A stretch of DNA of 63,741 nt from Hydrotalea sp. (GTDB lineage Bacteria > Bacteroidota > Bacteroidia > Chitinophagales > Chitinophagaceae): contig DAHXOT010000028.1 in NCBI GenBank assembly GCA_027364735.1, forward strand, positions 1-63,741, read 5' to 3'. Made by a program: the position numbers and the translations under genes. Below, piece after piece: positions 38,234-45,631 of this stretch (position 1 is its first letter; every line of letters begins with the position of its first letter). The notes beneath the pieces are model-generated. The model searched no databases and was not told the DNA's origin. It was given only the letters and a program-made list of their open reading frames with translations.

Positions 38234-39361
38234 GTGCAAAGAATTTATTTTGATAATGCTGCTACTACTCCACTCGATCCAACAGTGTTAGAGACTATGA
38301 TGCCTTATTTAACCAATCAATTTGGTAATCCTTCTTCTATTTATAGTTATGGCAGAGAAAGCAGATTAGGCATTGAAAACGCAAGAAAAATTATTGCAAA
38401 AATTTTACATGCACATCCTGCAGAAATATTTTTTACATCGGGTGGTACAGAAAGTAGTAATACCGCCATTACTGCAGCAGTACGAGATTTGGGTTGCACA
38501 AATATTATTACATCGGCCATAGAGCATCATGCTACATTGCACACTATTGATGAGCTTGCTAACAATGGGGCAGTTACTGTAAACTTTGTGAAACTATTAC
38601 CCAATGGACATATAGATTTAAACGATTTAAGCAACTTATTATCTTCCTCAAATAAAAAAACTTTAGTAACTTTTTTACATGCCAATAACGAAATTGGTAA
38701 TATTATAGATATTAATACCATTGGTGAGCTTTGCAAAAAACATAATGCCATTTTTCACTGCGATACTGTACAAACTGTTGGTCATATTCCAATTGACTTA
38801 AAAAATATGTATGTTCATTTTATTACAGGTGCCGCTCATAAACTTCACGGACCAAAAGGCGTAGGCATGCTGTACATTAATGAAAATATAAAGATTAAAC
38901 CATTTATAAACGGCGGAGCCCAAGAAAGAAATATGCGTGCCGGTACCGAAAATGTTTATGGCATTGTTGGATTTGCAAAAGCTTTAGAATTAGCAACACT
39001 TAACTATAAAAATGATAGTGCATATATCAACAGCTTAAAGTTGTATATGGCAAACAGTTTACAACAACAGATTGCCGATTGCAATTTTAATGGAGATGTT
39101 TTTGGAAGAAGTTTATATACTATTTTAAACGTTGATCTTCCTAAAACAGAAAAAAGTGAAATGCTACTATTTAATTTAGATATCAATCATATTTGTGCTT
39201 CGGGCGGAAGTGCCTGTGCCAGTGGGGCTGATGTAAGTAGCCATGTAATAAAAACCATTAATAATAATCCTAACCGCGTTGCAGTTCGTTTTTCATTTAG
39301 TAAGTATAACACGAAAGATGAAATTGATTATGTAGTATCGAAACTAAAAGAACTTATTTAA
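38234..39361 (+). CDS. Cysteine desulfurase (NifS/IscS-like)
   Basis: The 375-residue PLP enzyme releases sulfur from cysteine for Fe-S clusters or thio-cofactors. It starts at a GTG at 38234, giving MQRIYFDNAATTPLD, the standard family start. The PLP lysine is Lys203 in GAAHKLHGPKG and the catalytic Cys is Cys328 in GGSACASGADVSSHV. The active-site loop is of the IscS/group I kind. No iscU or sufU lies adjacent. The perfect hairpin after it is shared with the convergent ompA-like gene. Confidence 0.94.
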   Translation: MQRIYFDNAATTPLDPTVLETMMPYLTNQFGNPSSIYSYGRESRLGIENARKIIAKILHAHPAEIFFTSGGTESSNTAITAAVRDLGCTNIITSAIEHHATLHTIDELANNGAVTVNFVKLLPNGHIDLNDLSNLLSSSNKKTLVTFLHANNEIGNIIDINTIGELCKKHNAIFHCDTVQTVGHIPIDLKNMYVHFITGAAHKLHGPKGVGMLYINENIKIKPFINGGAQERNMRAGTENVYGIVGFAKALELATLNYKNDSAYINSLKLYMANSLQQQIADCNFNGDVFGRSLYTILNVDLPKTEKSEMLLFNLDINHICASGGSACASGADVSSHVIKTINNNPNRVAVRFSFSKYNTKDEIDYVVSKLKELI

Positions 39362-39385
39362 TTTACTTAATTCTATTATTATACG

Positions 39386-39420
39386 CAAAAGCCACACTGT
39401 TGTAAGTGTGGCTTTAATTA
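39386..39420. terminator. Bidirectional terminator between the cysteine desulfurase and OmpA-like genes
   Basis: A perfect 10-bp stem (AAAGCCACAC at 39388-39397, GTGTGGCTTT at 39406-39415) with an 8-base loop lies between two convergent stop codons. Confidence 0.88.
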
Positions 39421-39436
39421 TTTATTAGCTATTCAA

Positions 39437-40771
39437 CTATTGCTTCACTTTAAACTCTACTCGCCTATTTTCAGCCCTTCCTTTTTCGGTATGGTTATCG
39501 GCAATAGGATTTTCTTGACCATAACCTGTTGCAGTTAATCGGTTATCAGCTACTCCATTCTTTACTAAATATGCTTTTACTGCTACAGCTCTCTTTTGAG
39601 AAAGTTCTTTATTTTTATCGGCCTTTCCCTTATTATCGGTATACCCATCAATTGAAATATTTAAAGAATTATGTTCTTTTAAAATTGCTACAAGCTTATT
39701 TAATTCGGTAGTAGCAACTTTAGTTAGTTCTGCACTTCCGGTTAAAAATTGAACATTTTTTGCATTAAAGTTTAAGTCTTTTAACTCGGGGCAACCACTG
39801 TTAGCGGCAGTACCTTTTTCAGTAGGACATTTATCTTCTTCATCATTAATACCATCATTATCGGTATCGGGAATTGGACAGCCATTATAACGTGCTACAC
39901 CAGCTACAGTAGGACATTTATCTTCTTCATCATTAATACCATCGCCATCTGTATCCGGAATTGGGCAACCATTATATTTAGCAATACCTTTTACAGTAGG
40001 GCATTTATCATTTTCATCGTTAATACCATCGCCATCTGTATCCGGAATTGGGCATCCATCATATTTAGCCAATCCTGCCACAGTAGGGCATTTATCTTTA
40101 CTATCAACAATACCATCACCATCCGTATCTTTTTCAACTTCAACCGGAGCAGGTGGTGGAGGTGGTGGCGCTAACTCAACTGCTTTTTTAGCATTTAAAG
40201 GAGCAGCAAATCCTAAAGAATATTGAAAATGATAATTGGTGTTATCGGTAACTTTTAAATTATATAACCATTGAAGGTTTAAAAAATTTCCGCCGCCTAA
40301 ATTAAATTGAAAACCACCGCCGGCAGGTATAAAAGCACCAAAATAATTACCGCCCAACATAGATACACCTACTCCTGTATGTAAATAAGGAACCATAAAA
40401 TAATTATCGGGTAATAATTTAAAATTTAAGCCCGCAGTAGCCTCTAATAAAAACTTAACTTGCCCGGCAGTTGATCCATTTAAAAAAGGATAATTAAAAA
40501 AGGATCCATTTAAATTGGCTGTATAATCTACATAATCAGATATTCCATCAAAGTATTGAATTCCCAATCCGGGATACATATTACCAATTTGGCTCCAATT
40601 ACCATTTTGTATTACAGTTCCTATTGAACTATTACCAATTAAATCAGGAGTTTTAAAATCTTTAAAAAAGAAATTAACACCTAACGTAGGCTTTTTTTTA
40701 AGGTTATTGGTTTGAGCCATTGAAATAGCAAAAACGCCTAACATTAAAATGAACAAAGATATTTTCTTCAT
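39437..40771 (-). CDS. OmpA-family outer-membrane protein with thrombospondin type 3 repeats
   Basis: The 444-residue protein has a signal peptide (MKKISLFILMLGVFAISMAQ). A beta-barrel-like N-terminal region covers about 21-195 and a proline hinge (PPPPPPAP) follows. Next come four calcium-binding TSP3 units of about 29 residues, each with DTDGDGI or DTDNDGI. The C-terminal OmpA peptidoglycan-binding domain has ISIDGYTDNKGKADKNKELSQKRA and ENRRVEFKV. It anchors the outer membrane to the wall. The DNA of the repeat units is nearly tandem. Confidence 0.94.
   Translation of the reverse strand: MKKISLFILMLGVFAISMAQTNNLKKKPTLGVNFFFKDFKTPDLIGNSSIGTVIQNGNWSQIGNMYPGLGIQYFDGISDYVDYTANLNGSFFNYPFLNGSTAGQVKFLLEATAGLNFKLLPDNYFMVPYLHTGVGVSMLGGNYFGAFIPAGGGFQFNLGGGNFLNLQWLYNLKVTDNTNYHFQYSLGFAAPLNAKKAVELAPPPPPPAPVEVEKDTDGDGIVDSKDKCPTVAGLAKYDGCPIPDTDGDGINDENDKCPTVKGIAKYNGCPIPDTDGDGINDEEDKCPTVAGVARYNGCPIPDTDNDGINDEEDKCPTEKGTAANSGCPELKDLNFNAKNVQFLTGSAELTKVATTELNKLVAILKEHNSLNISIDGYTDNKGKADKNKELSQKRAVAVKAYLVKNGVADNRLTATGYGQENPIADNHTEKGRAENRRVEFKVKQ
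39816..40120 (-). repeat. 87-bp tandem coding repeats (TSP3 units) in the OmpA-like gene
   Basis: GAATTGG and surrounding bases recur at about 39871, 39958 and 40045, an 87-base period that equals 29 residues. The units code for DTDGDGI-type calcium loops. Close similarity at DNA level makes copy number change by recombination possible. Confidence 0.8.
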
Positions 40772-40845
40772 AAGTAGTTGTTTAGTTTAACAAAAATATA
40801 CGTTGATTCTCATTTTATGAAAATAAGATTTTATAGCTACTCCGA

Positions 40846-41268
40846 CTAATTATTTGTTTCAGATATTTCGGGTTGATTAACAGTTTCTACTTTTACTTTG
40901 GTAATACCGCGTTTTAAAAACCCTAATTCTTTTGCTGCCATTCTACTTAAATCAACTACCCTTCCTCTTCTGGCCATTTTTTTATGCATCCGATCGTTGA
41001 TTCTAACAATTACAAATTTATCGTTTCTTAAATTAGTTACTTTAACCCAACTATTTAGCTTAAAATTATTGCTAGCGGCCGTCATATTGCTATTTTTAAA
41101 CGTTTCGCCGGTTGCAGTTTTTGTGCCATCTAAACTTTTACTATAAAAGCTGGCCACTCCTATTACCGTTTTAGGCTTAGGCAAACTAACCACACTATCA
41201 ATACTATTTTGTGCATGTAATGTAGTATGCAAAACAAAAACTACAATCATGCTAATTATATGTTTCAT
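40846..41268 (-). CDS. RlpA-like double-psi beta-barrel protein
   Basis: The 140-residue secreted protein has a signal peptide (MKHIISMIVVFVLHTTLHAQ) and an RlpA-like domain (about 35-125). Features are GVASFYSKSLDGTKTATGETF, LNSWVKVTNLRNDKFVIVRINDR and GRVVDLSRMAAKELGF. RlpA proteins act on denuded glycan strands at the septum; the full lytic residues cannot be verified here, and there is no SPOR domain. It is divergent from the dipeptidase gene, so two wall-related genes lie side by side. Confidence 0.9.
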   Translation of the reverse strand: MKHIISMIVVFVLHTTLHAQNSIDSVVSLPKPKTVIGVASFYSKSLDGTKTATGETFKNSNMTAASNNFKLNSWVKVTNLRNDKFVIVRINDRMHKKMARRGRVVDLSRMAAKELGFLKRGITKVKVETVNQPEISETNN

Positions 41269-41313
41269 GTTGGGTAAGTTTGTATTTTGATGAGTAAAAT
41301 TAACTTGCTAAAA

Positions 41314-41451
41314 ATGAAATATAATACATACTTAATAATATTAGGTGTTTTTACTTATTCCATTTTTATGCTTAGCTGTTCTATTTTGCCAAATATTGTA
41401 CCAAAAAAAATTCTACACCTGTTACTATATCTACCAAAAAGCAGTATTTAA
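41314..41451 (+). pseudogene. 5' part of the dipeptidase gene, encoding its lipoprotein signal, in the -1-shifted frame
   Basis: The ATG at 41314 opens a 45-codon frame whose N-terminus is a clear lipoprotein signal (hydrophobic run, then MLSCS with Cys22). The frame runs into an A8 run (41403-41410) and stops at 41449-41451. Reading one base back at this run joins it exactly to the dipeptidase frame without a stop, giving a 244-residue lipoprotein. It is therefore the broken, or slippage-read, start of the next entry. Confidence 0.75.
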
Positions 41452-41480
41452 CATTAATTAGTAAGGATTCTAATGAACAA

Positions 41481-42047
41481 ATGGTAAATATTCTTTCTAA
41501 AATTCCTAATATACAGTTAGACCTACGTTATGCCACTACCAATAATTTCATGAAAAAAGCTATGTATCCTATAGCTACCAATACTACTTTTTTAAAATTA
41601 CCTGCTGCCAATGCCTTGCTCAAGATTCAGAAAGAATTAAATAAAAATAAATTAGGACTAAAAATTTTTGATGCCTACCGACCTTATTTTGTTACAAAAC
41701 AATTTTGGAAATTAGTACATGATGAAAGATATGTTGCCAACCCAATAAAAGGAAGTGGCCATAACAGAGGAACAGCAATTGATGTTACACTCATTAACTT
41801 AACAACCCATGAAGAATTAAATATGGGGACTGGTTTCGATAATTTTACCGATTCGGCCCATCACAACTTTACAGCATTTTCAACAACTATTTTAAATAAT
41901 CGGTGGCTACTAAAAAACATCATGGAAAAATACGGCTTTAAAAAATTAAATACCGAGTGGTGGCATTATAGTTTTGAGGATTCTGAACAACATGCTATTC
42001 TTAACGTACGTTTTACAACATTAAATCAACTTACACAATACTATTAA
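41481..42047 (+). CDS. D-alanyl-D-alanine dipeptidase (M15D, VanX/DdpX type), separated from its signal by a frameshift
   Basis: The first in-frame ATG gives 188 residues; the frame itself is open from 41376. The zinc peptidase motifs are intact: GSGHNRGTAIDV (SxHxxGxAxD) and TEWWHYSFED (ExxWH). The enzyme splits D-Ala-D-Ala in wall turnover or salvage. As written, the protein lacks a signal. Upstream, in the other frame, lies a lipoprotein signal joined at the slippery run A8, CCA AAA AAA ATT. The native product is probably a 244-residue lipoprotein made by -1 slippage. A lost base, phase variation or a sequencing error are the alternatives. Confidence 0.88.
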   Translation: MVNILSKIPNIQLDLRYATTNNFMKKAMYPIATNTTFLKLPAANALLKIQKELNKNKLGLKIFDAYRPYFVTKQFWKLVHDERYVANPIKGSGHNRGTAIDVTLINLTTHEELNMGTGFDNFTDSAHHNFTAFSTTILNNRWLLKNIMEKYGFKKLNTEWWHYSFEDSEQHAILNVRFTTLNQLTQYY

Positions 42048-42344
42048 CTACCTAAATTTTTCAACTTTTTCTTCCCCGGTTATATCACCATTACTTCGTA
42101 TTTGTATTTGCACATTACTAATCCATTCATTACATTGCTTATGACATAAATAATCATTTACATCATTAATTACTTTCATCACATCAACATATTTACCTTC
42201 CACAACAGTAGCAAATGCACCCACTTCATACTTAATCCCAGATTGTTGTATTACTGCTATTGCTTCATCTACCCACTCGTAAGGATGTTTATCTTTAACG
42301 ATAGGCACTATCTGAATAGAAGCATTAATAATATAATTATGCAT
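42048..42344 (-). CDS. MTH1187/YkoF-type thiamine-binding domain protein
   Basis: The 98-residue protein has the pattern of the MTH1187 (DUF77) family: an N-terminal NASIQIVPIVKDKHPYEWVDEAIAVIQ, then GIKYEVGAFATVVEGKYVDVMKVIND. Members bind thiamine or related compounds as dimers or tetramers. No thiamine genes or THI-box lie nearby. It is the last gene of the leftward aroC group and its stop adjoins that of the dipeptidase. Confidence 0.85.
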   Translation of the reverse strand: MHNYIINASIQIVPIVKDKHPYEWVDEAIAVIQQSGIKYEVGAFATVVEGKYVDVMKVINDVNDYLCHKQCNEWISNVQIQIRSNGDITGEEKVEKFR

Positions 42345-42423
42345 AAATATTTTTATTGTATCAGCTAAAGGTTATTACTCATCGTTCCTTGCGTCGCACC
42401 CTTTTAGCACAAACACTATGGCA

Positions 42424-42726
42424 TCAATCTAATTCAATTATTTCAGTAACTGCATCTAAATTAATAACACCATATACATGCGGAAAAGTTTCATTAACCG
42501 ATGGCGAAAAATCGAACTGCAATTTATTACTCAACTTATCTATATCTATCACCAATTGTATTAACTCATTTTTCCCTTTAAAATATCTATCTATCACAGC
42601 TTTCACTTGTTCTGCTTTACTGCAATGAATAAAGCCTTCCATCTCTAATGATGGTGCAGTATACAATCCATTTTGCTTTGCAAATTCCCACTCTTTTTTT
42701 GTAGTTATATGATAAATTAAACGCAC
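42424..42726 (-). CDS. DUF952 family protein
   Basis: The 100-residue soluble protein starts MRLIYHITTKKEWEFAK and contains GFIHCSKAEQVKAVIDRYFKG, VIDIDKL and FPHVYGVINLDAV. These are the DUF952 hallmarks, including the FIHCS motif that recalls ADP-ribosyltransferase-like folds. The function is unknown. It starts 12 bases after aroC and is probably in the same operon. Confidence 0.9.
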   Translation of the reverse strand: MRLIYHITTKKEWEFAKQNGLYTAPSLEMEGFIHCSKAEQVKAVIDRYFKGKNELIQLVIDIDKLSNKLQFDFSPSVNETFPHVYGVINLDAVTEIIELD

Positions 42727-42738
42727 AATATTTCTCTA

Positions 42739-43731
42739 TTAAATTACTCTTGGTATTCTTTGTTCTAATAACATAAAATCTGCTAAAACCATTGCTGTTA
42801 TTGCTTCTAAAATAACAGGCACACGCAAGGCAATACATAAATCGTGTCTTCCCTTTACCGAAAATTTTTCTATTGTATTTGTAGTCCAGTTGAAAGATTC
42901 TTGCTCTTTGGGTGTAGAGGCAGTTGGCTTAATTGCAATTCTAAAAACCAATTCATTACCATTGGTTATGCCACCAACAATGCCACCTGCATGATTAGTT
43001 TTAGTTTCACCATCAGCATTTACAATTGAATCATTATGCTCAACACCCAACATTTTTGCTGCCAAAAAGCCTGTTCCAAACTCAATACCACGAACTGCAG
43101 GAATGGCAAAAACTGCATGACTGAGTACAGATTCAACACTATCAAAAAAAGGTTCTCCCAATCCAATTGGTAACCCTACAACTTTACATTCAACAATACC
43201 ACCAACCGAATCTTTGGCATCTACGGCTTTTTGTAATCCAATTTCAATATTTTTTTCTCCACCAATTTCTATAATGCTTGCTTCAACTTTTATTTTATGC
43301 AATAATTTTTTTGCAATAACACCGGCAGCAACTACTGCAACAGTTAATCTTCCGCTGAAATGCCCACCACCTCTATAGTCTTCATTACCTGCAAATTTTT
43401 TACTTGCAACAAAATCTGCATGTCCGGGACGAGGAAAATCTCTTTGTTTTTGATAATCGCCACTGCGTGTATTATTATTTTCAAATAAAATAGTAATCGG
43501 TGCTCCGGTTGTTTTATTATTAAATATTCCACTTTTAAAAATAGGAGTATCCGATTCTTGTCTTGGTGTAGTTCCTTTTTGGGTACCGCCTTTTCTTCGT
43601 TCAATATCAATTAAAAAATCATCCACAGTTAAAGGCAAGCCTGCGGGAATACCATCAATATTAATCCCTACACTTTCGCCGTGCGATTCGCCAAAAATGT
43701 GTACACGAAATATGCGTCCGAATGAATTCAT
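42739..43731 (-). CDS. aroC: Chorismate synthase
   Basis: The 330-residue FMN-dependent enzyme makes chorismate from EPSP, the last shared step of aromatic synthesis. Signatures are the N-terminal FGRIFRVHIFGESHGESVG, the central RPGHADF and GGGHFSGRLT, and the C-terminal GRHDLCIALRVPVILEAITAMVLAD. It is slightly shorter than most (about 350-360). Its start codon overlaps the stop of the PIN-domain gene (ATGA), so it is translationally coupled to a toxin-like gene. It is separated from aroA/aroB by the small-gene insert. Confidence 0.95.
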   Translation of the reverse strand: MNSFGRIFRVHIFGESHGESVGINIDGIPAGLPLTVDDFLIDIERRKGGTQKGTTPRQESDTPIFKSGIFNNKTTGAPITILFENNNTRSGDYQKQRDFPRPGHADFVASKKFAGNEDYRGGGHFSGRLTVAVVAAGVIAKKLLHKIKVEASIIEIGGEKNIEIGLQKAVDAKDSVGGIVECKVVGLPIGLGEPFFDSVESVLSHAVFAIPAVRGIEFGTGFLAAKMLGVEHNDSIVNADGETKTNHAGGIVGGITNGNELVFRIAIKPTASTPKEQESFNWTTNTIEKFSVKGRHDLCIALRVPVILEAITAMVLADFMLLEQRIPRVI

Positions 43732-44162
43732 TGTAATAAAGTTTCTATATCTAAAGAATTATAAATATTACTAACCCCTCTTTCTTTTAAAGAATAATAC
43801 AAAATTTTATCCCCTGTCCAAAGTATACCGTCAATGTATATGCAAACAGCAATAAACACTGTATCATTCTCATCAATGCCTTTTACTAAATTAAACGCTT
43901 GCTGATAAACAGAAGGCGGAATTGCATTTGTTTCTAGTATTGTAAAGCTGCTGAGAATATTTGTTTTTGAAGAATTAAAATCAGTATCGTTCAACTTTGA
44001 TGCTTTCTTTATTTTATTGTTATGCTTAGTAAGTTCTGTTAAAGTATAAGAATGAATAAACAATTTATTGTGTTCAGCTAATTGATGAAAACGTTTTGCA
44101 GTAATGCCATCTTGTTTTATAAGAATACTGATGATAATGTTTGAATCAACAACAATATTCAT
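43728..44162 (-). CDS. PIN-domain protein, probable VapC-like toxin
   Basis: The 144-residue PIN-fold RNase candidate has acidic residues at the expected places: Asp6 in MNIVVDSNIIIS, Glu in YTLTELTKH, and Asp in DENDTVFIAVCIYIDGILWTGDK. VapC toxins cut tRNA or rRNA and are held inactive by a small antitoxin, here probably the 72-residue protein encoded 3 bases upstream. Its stop overlaps the aroC start. Confidence 0.85.
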   Translation of the reverse strand: MNIVVDSNIIISILIKQDGITAKRFHQLAEHNKLFIHSYTLTELTKHNNKIKKASKLNDTDFNSSKTNILSSFTILETNAIPPSVYQQAFNLVKGIDENDTVFIAVCIYIDGILWTGDKILYYSLKERGVSNIYNSLDIETLLQ

Positions 44163-44165
44163 TCA

Positions 44166-44384
44166 TTACGCTTTAGTCTTATTCAATAATTCTTTTACAG
44201 CTTCACTTCTTTCTTTGTTCATTATTTTTAATACACTTTCTAATTCCGAGTCTTTCTCAACATCAAAGAAAAAATCAGATTCATTATTTTTTTCAAGAGC
44301 ATCAATCAATTTCTGAACGTTATTATTATATGCTTTCTTTGGTATTCGTACCACAATCTCATTATCGTAATATTCTACCGACAT
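44166..44384 (-). CDS. Small acidic protein, probable antitoxin of the PIN toxin
   Basis: With the ATG at 44384 the protein has 72 residues: a short beta segment (EIVVRIPKKAYNNN) that could be a dimeric DNA-binding strand, followed by acidic helices. The longer frame to 44519 adds 45 unrelated residues over the upstream gene. The position directly before a PIN gene, the size and the charge fit an antitoxin. I do not recognise the precise family. Confidence 0.75.
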   Translation of the reverse strand: MSVEYYDNEIVVRIPKKAYNNNVQKLIDALEKNNESDFFFDVEKDSELESVLKIMNKERSEAVKELLNKTKA

Positions 44385-44451
44385 AACTTTAAGTTTCAAC
44401 AAATTTAAACAATTTGCCTTTAATAAGAGCAGATACAAAATAGTATAACCG

Positions 44452-44682
44452 CTATTTTTTTTTAGAAATGAAATCGAATATTTGATTTGGGTGAACACCC
44501 AAAACTTCCGAAATTTCATAAATTAACCATGAAGAAGGATTTGTACCACCGCTTTCTAATCTATTGATGTTTTGCTTTTCCTTATCTAACAAATCAGAAA
44601 ACTCTACTTGAGAAAGGTTTTTTTCTTTCCTGAGTTTTGCAATTTGTGCACCTAACTTTTTTTGAAATTCTTGCTTGGTCAT
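44452..44682 (-). CDS. XRE-family helix-turn-helix regulator
   Basis: The 76-residue single-domain protein has a Cro/CI-type HTH at about 12-67: IAKLRKEKNLSQVEFSDLLD, then KQNINRLESGGTNPSS. It is small enough to act as a dimeric repressor of the operon that begins 67 bases downstream (antitoxin, PIN, aroC). This regulatory link is inferred from location. Confidence 0.88.
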   Translation of the reverse strand: MTKQEFQKKLGAQIAKLRKEKNLSQVEFSDLLDKEKQNINRLESGGTNPSSWLIYEISEVLGVHPNQIFDFISKKK

Positions 44683-44791
44683 CTATTGTTTAGATAAATG
44701 CAAGTTGAAGGAGATTGAAAATTTTATGGTAAACAAATATGATTACTATTGAAATTTTAATTATTTTAGCTATGAAATAAAAACTTAAAGT

Positions 44792-45061
44792 ATGAACACA
44801 CAAACTCTACAAAAACCAAAAAGAAGTTTTTTCGGAAAAATTATCAAATGGACTTTTATTGGGTTCAACATTTTAATGTTGATTTGGCTTGTCGGTGGCG
44901 TAGGTAGTGCTTCGAGAGAGATTGTAAAGGCAGGTAATGATGCAGAGCAAGCTGGTGCTGCAATAGGAACAGGCATTGGTGCCATTGTGATAATTTTTAT
45001 TTGGGTAGCTGGTGCAACTATTCTCGGCATTTTAACATTACTCACAAGACCTAAAAAATAA
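44792..45061 (+). CDS. Small two-helix membrane protein, unknown
   Basis: The 89-residue protein has two hydrophobic segments (about 17-38 and 58-84) with a polar loop between them, and Lys/Arg-rich ends. The Gly/Ala-rich GTGIGAIVIIFIWVAGATILG is typical of small integral membrane proteins. The family is unknown. It is divergent from the XRE gene and lies 30 bases before a lipoprotein gene. Confidence 0.65.
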   Translation: MNTQTLQKPKRSFFGKIIKWTFIGFNILMLIWLVGGVGSASREIVKAGNDAEQAGAAIGTGIGAIVIIFIWVAGATILGILTLLTRPKK

Positions 45062-45091
45062 ATACTATTTACATAAATTAAAATAAAAACA

Positions 45092-45631
45092 ATGAAAAAA
45101 GAGTTAACGATTCTCACAATTTTAATGATTACCATATTATTCAGTTCTTGTGGTGGAGCAGATGGAACACTCATTGATAAAACTGCACAAAAAATTAATG
45201 CTCCAACAACTGACAATCAAGCAAAGGCTCGTAAAGATTTATTGTTTAAATTAAACGAAACCATTCAAATAGGACATTATGTAATAACTGTAACAAAGTT
45301 TATTGATAATGTTTCAGCACCTGATGAATTTTCTACTCCAGATAAAGGAAAGAAATTTACAGCAATTGAAGTTCTTTATGAAAACCGAACTAATAATAAA
45401 CAGCTTAATTATAATCCATTCGAATGGAAACTTATTGACAGTGATGGCTATAATTATGAAATGGACATGAATAGTGTGAAAGAACCTAATTTGCACGATG
45501 GAACATTAAATCCTGGTCAAAAAGCAAGAGGTTGGATTACATTTCAATCATCAAAAAATTCAAAGAATTTTAAAGTGCAATTTCAACCAAGTTGGGTTAG
45601 TAATGAAAACGTAGAAGTACAATTATACTGA
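45092..45631 (+). CDS. DUF4352-type lipoprotein
   Basis: The 179-residue protein has a lipoprotein signal ending LFSSC (Cys20). An immunoglobulin-like domain at about 50-178 matches the DUF4352 pattern (GHYVITVTKFIDN, GKKFTAIEVLYENRTNNKQLNYNPFEWKLIDSDGYNYE, LNPGQKARGWITFQ). Such proteins are extracytoplasmic, and the function is unknown. Its last 9 bases overlap the convergent aroA gene. Confidence 0.82.
   Translation: MKKELTILTILMITILFSSCGGADGTLIDKTAQKINAPTTDNQAKARKDLLFKLNETIQIGHYVITVTKFIDNVSAPDEFSTPDKGKKFTAIEVLYENRTNNKQLNYNPFEWKLIDSDGYNYEMDMNSVKEPNLHDGTLNPGQKARGWITFQSSKNSKNFKVQFQPSWVSNENVEVQLY

Noticed and set aside
39816-40120. Regularly spaced 87-bp repeats that could suggest a CRISPR array
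   Set aside because: They are in-frame TSP3 calcium-loop units inside the OmpA-like gene; there are no distinct spacers and no cas genes.
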